DNA of 64,000 nucleotides from Corydoras sp. C115 (Eukaryota > Chordata > Actinopteri > Siluriformes > Callichthyidae): assembly GCA_019802505.1 (NCBI GenBank), contig JAFMOC010000827.1, positions 23,298-87,297 of the forward strand, given 5' to 3'. The translations under genes were made by a program, and so were the position numbers. Positions 34,557 to 45,246 of this stretch are shown piece after piece. The notes beneath the pieces were generated by a model, which was not told the origin of the DNA, searched no databases, and was given only the letters and a program-made list of their open reading frames with translations. Every line of letters begins with the position of its first letter. The first letter of the stretch is position 1.

Positions 34557-34620
34557 TCCCTGGAAGAGCCTGGAGAAACCCACCCATGCCCCTAATGAAG
34601 GATTAAGCAGAAGATAATGA
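34557..34620 (+). mobile_element. SINE-A 3' end remnant
   Basis: CCCTAATGAAGGATTAAGCA and GAAGATAATGAGATGAG resemble the last 60 bp of SINE-A. Confidence 0.4.
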
Positions 34621-34770
34621 GATGAGATATTTAAACATCAACTTTGCTCATTACCTTTAAATTTTAATCTTAAAACAAAATTGTTTCCTTTTTAGAAATT
34701 ATAAAATATTTACTTTAATATTTACATTTCTCTCTTTACATTTTGTATTGTGTTCTGTTCCTTACCACAG

Positions 34771-34913
34771 TTCCCATGAATGTGGAACTGAAATGTAACT
34801 TCTTTATTTTGATGAAATCTCTTCTGAACTCTCAGCTCACCATGTGGTTCTGTTCCCTTGGGAAGACCAACTTTAAAGCTGCATTAACACCACCTATTGA
34901 GCTGGAATGTGAA
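34771..34913 (+). other. Weak candidate exon
   Basis: An acceptor-like CCTTACCACAG precedes an open 143 bp stretch and a GTAAGG donor-like sequence follows. The translation (ending KAALTPPIELECE) resembles nothing I can name. It may be chance. Confidence 0.15.
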
Positions 34914-35129
34914 GTAAGGCTTCATGTCTAATGTTGCTTTACTTATTTATTATATGGATATACACATAAGAAATTTATATATGTATATAGATTTTTTTCT
35001 TCTTCTATGTTTTACAACATAATAAACATTTAGATAAGATTAAATATCTACAGAAGCCCAGAGAGGACATGTGTCATTATTATTATTTTTTTTAAGTCAT
35101 CAGAGCTAACTAATCTGTTTGTATTAACG

Positions 35130-35930
35130 ACTGGAGAAGTAACAGGACAATAGGTGCATAATAAATAAAGTGTTTTATGAGGTTTATAGTAAATCGCTGT
35201 TCCACTGTTTTCTAAAGCGGAAATGGGATGTTTTTGTGTCTCACCTGCCATTAGATTTGTTTTGGATACTGGAGAGACGATGCTGTACAGAAACTACATC
35301 TGACATTAAGAGACTGTCCCTGTGTCAGGTGTATTAACAGGGTCATCCTGCCAATGCTCTGGTCGCTCAAATAAAGTTCTTATTTATTGTTAAATTGTTT
35401 TTAATGACCAGAGCATTGGCAGGATGGTCCTGTCAATGCACCTGACACAGGGACCGTTTTTATATGTCAGATGTGTTTATTTTTTATTTTATTTTTTTAT
35501 AAAAGAGTTTGTAATATGTAACATTTAAAAAACCTCGAACCATGAAAACAGTTATTACAAAATTGCCCTTACATCTCAATACACAAAGATTCAGAACCAT
35601 AATAAATAAAGCCAAATTAAATATTTACGTAAACAAGATAAATAATAAATTATAATTCCATGTGCATGAAATTTTTAATCCATGTGAAATTATAAAAGGA
35701 GTAAAAGCAGTAAAAGCATCAGCAAACACAGAGCTGAAGGAATGTGTAATATCGGGTGACATCAAGTGACAGTTTCTGTTCAGCACCGTCTCTCCAGCAG
35801 ATACAAAACCTAACAGAGCTAATGGCAGGTGAGACCCTGTCCCAAAAACACCCCATTATCCGTTTTAGGAAACAGTGGAGCCACAGTAGAGTGGATTTAC
35901 CATAAAACTGTAATAAAACACGTCATTTAT
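35130..35930. repeat. Small nested palindrome
   Basis: About 180 bp around 35140-35310 (AAACACTTTATTTATT complement, GTTCCACTG-TTTCTAAAGCGG, CTGGAGAGACGATGCTG) is inverted relative to 35770-35930. In between, ACCCTGCCAATGCTCTGGTC-type sequence forms its own hairpin (35321-35366 against 35405-35453). Confidence 0.75.
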
Positions 35931-35939
35931 TATAGAAAT

Positions 35940-36146
35940 TCATTCATTCATTCATTCATTATCTTCCACTTTATCCTTTTTAGGGTCGTGGGGGGGGGGG
36001 GGGGGGGGGGGTTCCCCTTGCCCATCCAGGGGAGAACATTTCGGGTGCTGGGCAGATACACCCAGCATAGGGCGCCAATCTATCGCTGGGCACTCACACA
36101 GACACGCACACAAACACACTATACATGGGGCAATTTGGAGAACTCT
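35940..36146 (-). mobile_element. SINE-A copy, 5' truncated
   Basis: Tail and 3' body, with a poly-G run of about 24 bp (35988-36011). It ends at GGCAATTTGGAGAACTC. Confidence 0.88.
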
Positions 36147-36271
36147 GCACTGTTTGGAGGCAAAGCATTATTATGAAGTTGGTTGTATGAAACTAAATCT
36201 GCTCTGTCACTTTTCCTGTTTTATTAATAAACAAGCAAGTGAAATATATTAACACTATTATTAAAAGTAAG

Positions 36272-36617
36272 GCGGCACGGTGGCTTAGTGGTTAGCACGT
36301 TCGCCTCTTAGCGCTAGGGATTCCCGGTTCGAATCCCCATCTGGGTGGAGTTTCCATGTTCTCCCCGTGTCCGCGTGGGTTTCCTCCGGGTCCTCCGGTT
36401 TCCTCCCACAGTCCAAAAACATGGATCAAGTTAATTGAGTTTTCTAAAATTGCCCCATATAGAGTGTGTTTGAGTGAGTGAGTGTGTACCCAGCGATGGA
36501 TTGGCGCCCTGTCCTGGGTGTGTCTGCCCAGCGCCCGAGACGTTCTCCCCTGGATGGGCATGGGGAACCCCACCGCGACCCTAATAGAGGAAAAGCGGGA
36601 GATAATGAATGAATGAA
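36272..36617 (+). mobile_element. SINE-A copy, full length with 16 bp target duplication
   Basis: TATTATTAAAAGTAAG flanks it on both sides (36256 and 36618). This is one of the best copies for defining the family ends: head GCGGCACGGTGGCTTAGTGG, tail GATAATGAATGAATGAA. Confidence 0.95.
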
Positions 36618-36782
36618 TATTATTAAAAGTAAGCTCTGACAATGATTCTTTATATTCCAGTTCAGTTGGTGGCAATAATTAACCAAACAGCAAAAGTAAT
36701 GACGTAATGTGCTTAACATAATTTCAGAAATATGAATAAAAATGAAAGCATAAAAGTTATGGTTAATTTCTAACAATGGGCT

Positions 36783-37149
36783 CTGGGTAAGGTCTTACCA
36801 ACAATTTAAGGGTCATTGGACATTGAGTAATTTTGATCCTAAAACAACCGGAGATGATGCGATGGAATTAGTGGTTGACACGATTCTATCAGTTTTCTCT
36901 AAACAAGGTTTATTCTTACACTGTATTTGTAAACAGAAACATACCCTCTTGTCCCAAATGGTATAGTAGAAAACTAAAATGTGTAAGGGTGTAAGGATGT
37001 GAAACGTATAACATTTAGCCGCAGCGTGTTGACACAAGGAAAATATGTCTAAATATATATAATTAGATATAATATATAAAATAATAATAGATATAATAAA
37101 TATCTGTATTTTATATACCGATACGAGGCTGATTAATGCCCCCAAATCC

Positions 37150-37184
<35 letters not shown>

Positions 37185-37505
37185 ACTGTAGCATGATTGA
37201 GCTGAGACACAGATGCATCTGAAGCCAATGATTTATTTATTATTCACTCTACTCTCATGTTGGTTTGGAAGGAAGGGAAAATGATAAAGCTCCCACTTTT
37301 TGTAAGTGATAACACTAAAAATGTGGAAGGACATATTTCATTTCTGGAGAAAACTCACAGAGACACAGTTTAATCCAAAGTTTGATGTTTATTGATCACA
37401 GCTGAGGAGAATCAGTTTCAATGTTCAGGTTGTGACTTTCAGTTATACAATATAAAAATAAAAAATTGGTTGCAAATAGAAACAAAACACATTTTATTAC
37501 TGGAT
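36783..37505. repeat. Second inverted duplication, right arm
   Basis: Inverted partner of 33645-34355. It starts GGGTAAGGTCTTACCA and ends near CATTTTATTACTGGA, where gypsy integrase sequence begins abruptly. Confidence 0.85.
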
Positions 37506-38085
37506 TCCCCGGCCACGGCGTCGGGAGACCAGCAGTCGGTGGACAGTGTTGGCGGGCTGTCCATCAATCAGGCGGGGGGCTGGGGCTTGGCGGGGTGGGG
37601 GGTTGAGCGGGCAGTGCACGACGGGCTTGACATGGGAGACGTGGAAGGTGGGGTGGATACGCATGGATCGGGGCAACTGAAGGCGGATGGCAGTAGGGTT
37701 GATGATGCGGGAGATGGGAAAGGGGCCGATGTAATGGGGACAAAGTTTACGAGAGTCCGTCTTGAGGGGGATGTTCTTGCTTGACAGCCACACGAGTTGC
37801 CCCACCTTGTAACAGGGGGCCAGGCGGCGTCTCCTGTTGGCCGAGGTGGCGTAAGTAGACTGGGCTTGGCGGAGCGCGATTTAGGTGTTCTTCCAGGCGG
37901 ATGTGCAGGTTCACTAAAGGCACGCAGGTCTCAATCTGGTCCTCAGGGAACAGGGGGGGTTGGTAGCCCAGTGCTACCTCAAATGGCGATTTCCCCATGG
38001 CGGAGCTGCGCACGGTGTTGATCGCGTATTCGGCCCACACCAGGTTCTTGGGCCTCCAAACGGTTTCCTTCCCCACTCGCACCCA
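37506..38085 (-). pseudogene. Gypsy integrase C-terminal fragment
   Basis: Minus strand. WAEYAINTVRSSAMGKSPFE with ALGYQPPLFPEDQ is the segment after the integrase catalytic core. A frame change is followed by GQLVWLSSKNIP, HYIGPFPISRIINPTAIRLQ and FHVSHVKPVVHCPL, the GPY/F-type C-terminal module. It is a different family from the element at 39.8 kb. No core DDE residues, RT or LTR are attached on this strand. Confidence 0.8.
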
Positions 38086-38462
38086 AGGGGTCTCGCCCTC
38101 CTCGCTCACTCCTAGGGCCGCGTTGCCTTTCTGTGCCCAAGGGGTCACGACGTCGCCGCCCGCACAAGAGGTCGCGCCACCTCCGCCTGGTCAAGAGGTC
38201 ACGCCTTTCACGGGCTCACAAAGGGTCACGGCGTTCCCGTACCCTCAGTAGTATAGATCCCTCTCGTGCTCACCAGGTCCTCCGCGCACGCACCAAAGGT
38301 CACAGCGCCCCCGCAGACTTAAGGGCCCCGTCACCCTCGCACCCTTGGTCATGGCGCACCCGCACACTCTTGGGGTCTCCACGCTACCCTTGAGCCCCCC
38401 TTTGTTTTCATTTTCGCGGCCCCGGGTGCCTTTGCCCCCCTGTTGTTTTTTGGGGGGGCGAT
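38086..38462 (+). mobile_element. GC-rich 3' terminal part of a gypsy-type element with polypurine tract
   Basis: Strongly GC-rich sequence with imperfect tandem repeats of roughly 27 bp. In one plus frame (37997-38251) they encode repeats like TQGVSP, AQGVTTSPP, AQEVAPPPPG, GQEVTPF. It ends TTTTTTGGGGGGGCGATA right before TGTCAGG, a polypurine tract next to an LTR start. Orientation is opposite to the integrase fragment at its left, so the two do not form one intact element. Confidence 0.5.
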
Positions 38463-38463
38463 A

Positions 38464-38805
38464 TGTCAGGTTGGGAGGGTTGGGCCCCTCCTCCCTGCAT
38501 CCCGTGTTTCGGGTTTCGGCCGTATAGGGCTTCCGTAGGTAGGACCCACCCCCTTGAGCAGGGATTGGGTCCTACCTGATCACGTGCTACCTACTGACTG
38601 CATTTGAGGCATCCCGGCTGAGCAGCCAGTAGGTCAGCATTGAGTTAGATTTGAGCTAAGTCTTATGCGTCACGTCGGGTGGTTCGTGTGGTGATTATTA
38701 TTATCTATATTTCACTCTGCATTCAGCGGCTTTTCCGCTGTTTGCATGATCTCGGTATAATTCGATGCGTGTCACGTGCTATCGTGTCCTCAGCACCATT
38801 GTCAA
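38464..38805 (+). mobile_element. Gypsy-type LTR, single copy, right end uncertain
   Basis: It starts TGTCAGGTTGGGAGGG after the polypurine tract. The right boundary is a guess (near TCAGCACCA at about 38800), because no second LTR of this family is in the window. Confidence 0.45.
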
Positions 38806-39250
38806 AACAAAGTCAAAACAAAGCATTTATTGACACGTGCAATACTGCAAAAATACAACTGATGCCAATACAATTATAACCTGTTACTATATACAGTATA
38901 ATAATGTACTTAAAACACTGTACAACTATAAAAGGGTACAAGGAGCAGGACAAAAATGCAACAACTTAAAATACTGTGAAAGTCAAAATCATGGCAATGT
39001 GATATAAGTGTAAAGATACAGCAGTTTAAATATCAATCATATATTGTTGCCCTTTCCATTATGGCTTTTAGTGCACACTGTGTGCTGTAGTTTTCAGTGA
39101 TAAAATAATAAAATGTGTAAAAAATATTTTAAAGCTGAAAATTTGAGAGAGTGCGATTTTCTAATCATTAGAACTTTTTTCTATTACAACCTGCAAGACT
39201 GTTGAATTGGATTATAAAACGATTTTGTGTTTATATTAAAAAGTTTGTAA
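38806..39250. other. AT-rich stretch, nothing recognised
   Basis: No coding frame or repeat recognised. Confidence 0.45.
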
Positions 39251-39518
39251 ATTCATTCATTCATTCATCTCCCGCTTTATCCTCTATTAGGGTCGCGGTG
39301 GGGTTCCCCATGCCCATCCAGGGGAGAACATCTCGGGTGCTGGGCAGATATTCCCAGGACAGGGCGCCAATCCATCGCTGGGCACACACTCACTCACACA
39401 GACACACACTATATGGGGCAATTTTGAGAATTCAATTGACTTGATCCATGTTTTTGGACTGTGGGAGGAAACCGGAGAACCCGGAGGAAACCCACGCAGA
39501 CAACATGGAAACTCTACC
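39251..39518 (-). mobile_element. SINE-A copy, head missing
   Basis: Tail ATTCATTCATTCATTCATCT on this strand to the CATGGAAACTC position. Confidence 0.88.
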
Positions 39519-39778
39519 TTCTTCTGTAATTCTTCTGTCTTCTGTAATTAGTTTCCTCCTCTTTATCCCACCCTTCCGATCACCAGCCAAATGAAACTAT
39601 CTTCTTATGACTCGTTCAACCTCCAGCTCAGTGGCTTTGGCACATAGTGGGTTTCTTCTTACAGCTTCTAGCAAACGGGCACAGAACAATGTAAAGCTAA
39701 TAGTACAATCATAAACACATTTTTTACAGAGTTGTTAAATTTAAAAAAAGTATTTTATATGCTTTGGATTGCACAAAG

Positions 39779-40695
39779 TGTCAGAGACCGCAGCGCTGCG
39801 GCGCGTTCCCCTAGCCCCGCCTACTAATCAGCGCGCGTTCTCCGTACACCAGGTGAGGTTCATTGTTTCCGGGTTCTTTCTTTCCTTTATAAGGCTTTCC
39901 GTTTCGCTGGCCTGGCGTGAAGTATTTGTCGTTTACGTCAATACCGAGCGTTTATCTTCGTGATATCTCCTGCTTTCTTCCTCAGTGCTCTTCCGTGTTT
40001 TGGTCTTCGTTGGGTGAGTGCGATTTCGAGTGTGTTTAGTCGTAGCGTGTTACTCTCTCCCTGTTCCCCGCTTCTTTCGACCTCTCGTCCTCCCTCTCTC
40101 CCTTTCCCTCGTCCCCGTCCTTTCCCCCCTTCATTTAGTCTTAGGATCTTGTGTGCGTGTTGTGTATGAAAGGAAAGTCCGTGTCCATCTTTTATGGTTA
40201 GTATCCTTAACATATTCTCACTTTTTATTACTAATCTCTCCACTGTCGGTGTATATAACACACTTCACCCATCTCTTATTAACCACTTATCTGTCTCCCG
40301 GTTCCAGGTTCCCGTAGTTGTGTTTCCTTCCCTATTACCCGTCCTCGGTCCTACTGGGTTACCACCTTGTCCAGCACTTCACCTCTTCTATCCTGTGCCT
40401 ATTCTATTTAGCTCCTCCTTTCACGCTTTTTCCCATCCTCTTTGTTTAATCTATTCCCCGGTGTTTATATTTTGTGTTGGTGTTGGTTTGTTCTTTTGTT
40501 TCTCTCTTGTGCTTGTTACCAGGTACACCGCCAGACCTGGTATTTAAGTGACGCACGTGTGTTACAACGAGTGCTCCTGTGATCCCGCTGCCAATCACCC
40601 ACTCGTTCACGTGCCGCTCGGTTGCCGCTGCATATCTGGTTTAATAAACCCCTGTTGTTTCTGCATCTACGTCTCCTCTGTTCCCTCTGAATCAG
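39779..40695 (+). repeat. 5' LTR of the chromovirus
   Basis: It begins TGTCAGAGACCGCAGCGC and ends near CCCTCTGAATCAG. A TATA-like TTTATAAG (39887) and an AATAAA near 40643 give the expected U3-R-U5 order. The last base or two cannot be fixed because the two LTRs differ there. Confidence 0.93.
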
Positions 40696-41811
40696 ATGCT
40701 AACAGAATACTTCGCCATCATGGAGACGGCGGAACAACTACTACAGCGGCTACTTCAACAGCTCAACGCCCAGGGTCAGGCGATCCAAACTCTCGCCCAA
40801 CAGGTCCAAAATCTCACGGTGGGGGCTGCAGCGGTTCCTCCGGCAACCACAGTCAGTGCGACCCCTGCTCCCGCTCCTGTCACCGCACAGCCGGCCACGT
40901 TGATCCCCATCCCTGAACCGCCATTATAATCAGGAGATCCTGAGAGCTGTGAAGAGTTTCTTCTTAAATTCTCGCTATTTCTTTCCAGCAGACCGACCAT
41001 CCCAGACAACAACGCCATAGCCCTACTTATCTCCAGGCTCACCGGTGAGGCATCTTCCTGGGCCACGGCCATCTGGCGAGCTAATGGTCCCGAGGTCTCC
41101 GACCTACAACGTTTCCTCTCAGCTTTTCGCAGCGTTTTTCACCACCCTCGACATGGCGTCTCGGCCGGGGATGAGCTGCGTCTACTTAGTCAAGGGAGAC
41201 AGAGCGTAGCGGAGTACGCCCTCAAATTCCGCACGTTGGCGGCTTCTAGCGGTTGGAATGACGTTGCGCTTATTTCGCAGTTCAAAGCTGGTCTTCAACC
41301 CAAACTGAAGAGGGAACTAGTCTACCGTTCGCTACATTTGAGCCTAGAGGAGATAGTCGAATTGGCGATCCAGCTGGATTACCATGACACGCCTGGTGCT
41401 ATGTGTCCACTGCCTAGTCGACCTCACCAATTCCCCACCACCTCCAACCAGGAGGCCATGGAGATGGGAAGATCACAACTCACGGCGAGACAAAGGAGCG
41501 AGCGGATTCAACGCAAGTTGTGTCTTTACTGTGGAGATGCCGGACACCAACTGGTGGAGTGCCCCGTGAGACCAAAGAGGCAGACCGAGACCACCAGAGA
41601 GGAGAGGAGGTCTAAGGAGTTCCCCAGAAGCCCCAAACTGCCTAAGGTGAGCACACTCCCACCCACCCACAAAATCAGCTCTCGCATCCCCATCATACTC
41701 ACTAATAAATGCAATGTGATCGGTAGCGGCGCTGATCGATTCTGGCTCAGAGGGGGACTTCATCGACGAAAAGCTGGTACAGAAACTCCGGGTTCCCATG
41801 GTTCCTCTTAA
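40696..41811 (+). pseudogene. Chromovirus gag, premature stop
   Basis: The frame starts at ATG 40696 directly after the LTR. A second in-frame ATG (METAEQLLQ) lies at 40720. It has a Gln-rich coiled-coil-like start, an Ala/Pro-rich linker, then a TAA at 40927 where the family normally reads into SGDPESCEEF. Beyond the stop the same frame continues through the capsid-like region (ISRLTGEASSWATAIW, LRLLSQGRQSVAEYALKFRT) and a CCHC zinc knuckle (CLYCGDAGHQLVEC, about 41520-41561). It runs into the wrong frame near 41715 and stops at 41811. Family role: virus-like particle assembly and RNA packaging. Confidence 0.85.
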
Positions 41812-42088
41812 GACTCCCCTCAATATATCTGGAGTCAATGGCAAGAACGTGGGAAACATCACCCGTCGCACCGCTCCCATCTCCCTACGCCTAGGGATTC
41901 TCCACAGGGAACAGCGGAGTTTTTTCGTCATGTCTGCCACCATCTCGTCCGTCATCCTGGGGCAACCGTGGCTGCGAGACCACAACCCATCCCTGGTCAC
42001 CACGCTGTCACACACACTGTTTGACACTGCCCACCAGGTTACAGTCGGCGGCAGCTATCAACTCCATCGTAGAGGGTTTACCGGCTAA
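41717..42088 (+). pseudogene. Chromovirus protease region
   Basis: In a frame different from gag, LIDSGSEGDFID gives the aspartic protease active site (DSG). It is followed by PLKTPLNISGVNGKNVGNIT, an ILGQPWL motif typical of the domain end, and a stop at 42086. The shift out of the gag frame near 41715 could be programmed or a decay mutation; I cannot tell. The next frame change (about 42030-42080) into reverse transcriptase is more likely damage. Confidence 0.75.
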
Positions 42089-43568
42089 CGTTCCTCATGA
42101 GTTCCAGGACCTCGCCGCGGTTTTCAGCAAGGGTCAAGCTTGTCGTCTGCCCCCACACCGTGATTATGATTGCGCTATTGAGCTCCTGCCTGGTGCCAAG
42201 TTCCCGCGCTCTATGCCATTCCCACTCTCTGTCAAAGAAACAACCATAATGGAGGAGTACATCGCTGAGTCACTTGCGCAGGGATTTATCCAGCCCTCCA
42301 AGTCCCCAGTTAGCTCCAGCTTCTTCTTCGTGCCTAAGAAGGATGGGACTCTTCGCCCTTGCATCGATTACCGGGAACTTAACAAGATCTCTAAGAGGTA
42401 CACCTACCCTCTCCCACTCGTCCCATCAGCACTGGAGCAGCTGCGGAGCACAAAGATCTTTACTAAACTTGACCTCCGAAACGCTTACAACCTGGTGAGG
42501 ATCAAGGAGGGGGATGAGTGGAAAACTGCTTTCAGCACCACGGCAGGACATTATGAGTACCTCGTCATGCCGTTCGGACTCACAAACGCCCCTTCTGTAT
42601 TCCAATGCCTGGTGAATGACGTCCTGAGGGAGTTCCTGGGGAGATGTGCTGTGGTCTATTTGGACGACATCCTCATTTACTCACCTGATCACCGTTCCCA
42701 CGTTACCAACACCAGGAGAGTCCTAGAACGGCTTCTGGAACACGGTCTATATGTCAAGGCGGAGAAATGCGAGTTCAACCTGAAAGAAATTGCATTCTTG
42801 GGATACATAATTAATGATCAGGGTATCCAGATGGACCCCAACAAAGTCAAAGCGGTACTGGAGTGGAAGACACCCAGCACCGTCAAAGAACTGCAAAGCT
42901 TCCTCGGATTTGCCAATTTCTTCCGCAGATTCATTAGATCTTTCAGTCAAACTGTATTGCCCCTCACCAGCCTACTTAAGGGTAAACCCAAGAAACTGAT
43001 ATGGTCGGAAAAGGCCGAAGCGGCGTTCGGGAGACTCAAGAGAGCATTCACCATGGCCCCGGTACTCGCTCACCCGGATTCTGAGTCTCCGTTTGTTGTA
43101 GAGGTCGACGCTTCCTCCTTGGGTGTCGGCGGCATACTCTCCCAACGACAAGGCGAGCCTCAGAGACTTCACCCCATCGCGTACTTCTCACGTAAACTCA
43201 CGCCGGCTGAGCAAAACTACCACGTGGGAGATCGGGAACTTCTCGCCATAAAGCTCGCATTTGAGGAATGGCGACATTGGCTTATGGGCGCTAAGTTTCC
43301 TGTTCAAGTCATCACAGATCATCGCAATCTAGAATTCCTGAAATCCGCACGTCGCCTCAACGCCCGACAAGCCCGGTGGTCCCTCTTTTTTAATCGATTT
43401 GAGTTCACTGTGACTTACCGGCTGGGCAAGGAGAACGCTAAGGCGGACATCTCTCCCGTAAGTTCGAGGACCAAGATAAGGCTGAAACACCGGTCAAATC
43501 CATTCTACCGCCTAGCGTGTTCACGCAAACCATTTCCTGGGAGCTGGACAACGAAATCCAGGAGATGA
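42060..43568 (+). pseudogene. Chromovirus reverse transcriptase and RNase H
   Basis: One open frame of about 500 codons. RT motifs: KSPVSSSFFFVPKKDGTLRP, IDYRELNKI, FTKLDLRNAYN, the YLDD catalytic box at 42657-42668, and FLGYIINDQGI. RNase H follows: VVEVDASSLGVGGILSQ, YHVGDRELLAIKLAFEEWRH, ITDHRNLEFL, and a KENAKAD-type end. Near 43448 one base appears to be missing, so the frame leaves the polyprotein and stops at 43566. Function in the family: copying element RNA into DNA and removing the RNA strand. RT and RNase H themselves look undamaged. Confidence 0.9.
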
Positions 43569-45246
43569 ACCAGAGGGAACCCCCACCCAATAGGTCTAAG
43601 ATCCCCCCCAACAAGACCTACGTTCCCCCACAGTTCCGGCAGCAGCTCATCTTTTGGGTCCACACCAACACCAGCTCGGGTCATCCAGGGGCGGAACGTG
43701 CCTTACCAAGATAAGGCAGAAGTACTGGTGGCCCGCCATGAGGACCGATATCAACAGGGACATCGCCTCGTGCGCCACCTGTGCGGCCTCCAAGTCCCCC
43801 CGTCAACTGCTTGCAGGGAAGCTCAAGCCCTTACCCGTTCCACACCGCCCCTGGAGCCACATAGCGGTGGATTTCATTACCGATCTTCCCATTTCTGAGG
43901 GTAATACCACCATCCTTTCAGTGATAGATCGTTTCTCCAAAGGGGTAAAATTCGTTGCCCTGCCTGCACTGCCCTCAGCATTCCAAACTGCCGAAACCTT
44001 ATTTCATGAGGTTTTTCGTCAATTCGGTCTCCCAGAGGACATTGTTTCGGACAGAGGTCCCCAATTCACCTCGGCCGTATGGGACTCATTCATCAAGAAA
44101 CTGGGGGCTTCCATCAGCCTCACTTCGGGGTATCACCCGGAGAGTAACGGGCAGTGTGAACGGGCAAACCAAGAACTGAGCAAATTCCTGCGAACGTACT
44201 GCCAAAAACATCAGCACGACTGGGCCACGTTCCTCCCATGGGCCGAAATTGCCCAGAACTCGCTCAGAAGTTCCAGCACAGCCCTCACTCCGTTCCAGTG
44301 TGTCCTTGGCTTCCAACCTCCCTTTGCCCCCTGGGATCCCACTCCTTCCAACGCCCCAGCGGTTGACGAATGGTTCCGGAAAAGCGAGGACATATGGGAA
44401 ACTGTCCATCAGCGGATTACAGAGAGCAACGCCCGCTCCAAGCGTTTCGCCGACAGAAGAAGGAGTGAGGGTCCCGACTATCAGATCGGGGACCAAGTTT
44501 GGCTGTCCACGAAAGACTTGCGCATCCCAGGCAGCAAAAAACTCAATGCCAGATTTATTGGTCCCTACCCCATCATCAAGAAAGTTAATGATGTGACTTT
44601 TACCCTACAGCTCCCTCCACGACTCAGAATCTCCCCGTCTTTCCACGTCTCCCTCCTCAAACCTTTCACTCCCGGCCCCCTTGACTCTCAACCCCACCAG
44701 CAACTTACCCAAGAACTTCCCCATGACCGTCCCCTATACACTATTGACAGTATTCTGGACTCACGCAGGACTGACTCTGGACTTGAGTATCTGGTAGATT
44801 GGGAGGGTTACGGACCTGAGGAAAGATCTTGGACGAAAAGGACTGACATACTTGACAAGACTCTCCTCGACCAATTCCACCTGACTCATCCTCAATGCCC
44901 TGCTCCCCGACCCCGAGGCAGACCTTCCCGTTCCTCTTCACAAAGAGGTAGACCTTCCCGTTCCCTGTCTGGTAGACCTAGGGGTCGTCCTCGCTCCCAG
45001 CCCCCCCCTGAGGTACCTCTCCCACCATCTCATCCAGCCCCTGAAATACATCCTCCCACGCCACTTCCTGAACAATCCTCACGCCCCAGTAGTATGGCCC
45101 GTAGCTCCCGTTCCTGTTCTACCCCAGCTAGTTCCACTAGGCCGTCCACTGGGGTCCCCGTTGGCTCCCCCATGACGACCTCTTCGGGGGGGGGCTATGT
45201 CAGAGACCGCAGCGCTGCGGCGCGTTCCCCTAGCCCCGCCTACTAA
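43450..45246 (+). pseudogene. Chromovirus integrase with chromodomain
   Basis: The N-terminal zinc-binding part is split between two frames (SSGHPGAERALP near 43675, then CATCAASKSPRQLL near 43770). From 43654 to 45246 the frame is open. The catalytic triad is visible as D in AVDFITDLP, D in IVSDRGPQFT and E in HPESNGQCERANQ. A GPY/F module (NARFIGPYPIIKKV) and a chromodomain (YTIDSILDSRR, LEYLVDWEGYGPEERSW; about 44735-44880) follow, then an Arg/Pro/Ser-rich tail. The frame runs 49 bp into the 3' LTR. The chromodomain is what places the element among chromoviruses; in the family it directs integration to modified histones. Confidence 0.9.

Noticed and set aside
37392..37784. Gly/Asp-rich plus-strand frame
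   Set aside because: It is the antisense of the gypsy integrase fragment.
39960..40547. Several 70-120 codon frames in the 5' LTR, repeated in the 3' LTR
   Set aside because: They are LTR non-coding sequence (U3/R/U5); present identically in both LTRs with no known LTR-encoded protein in this family.
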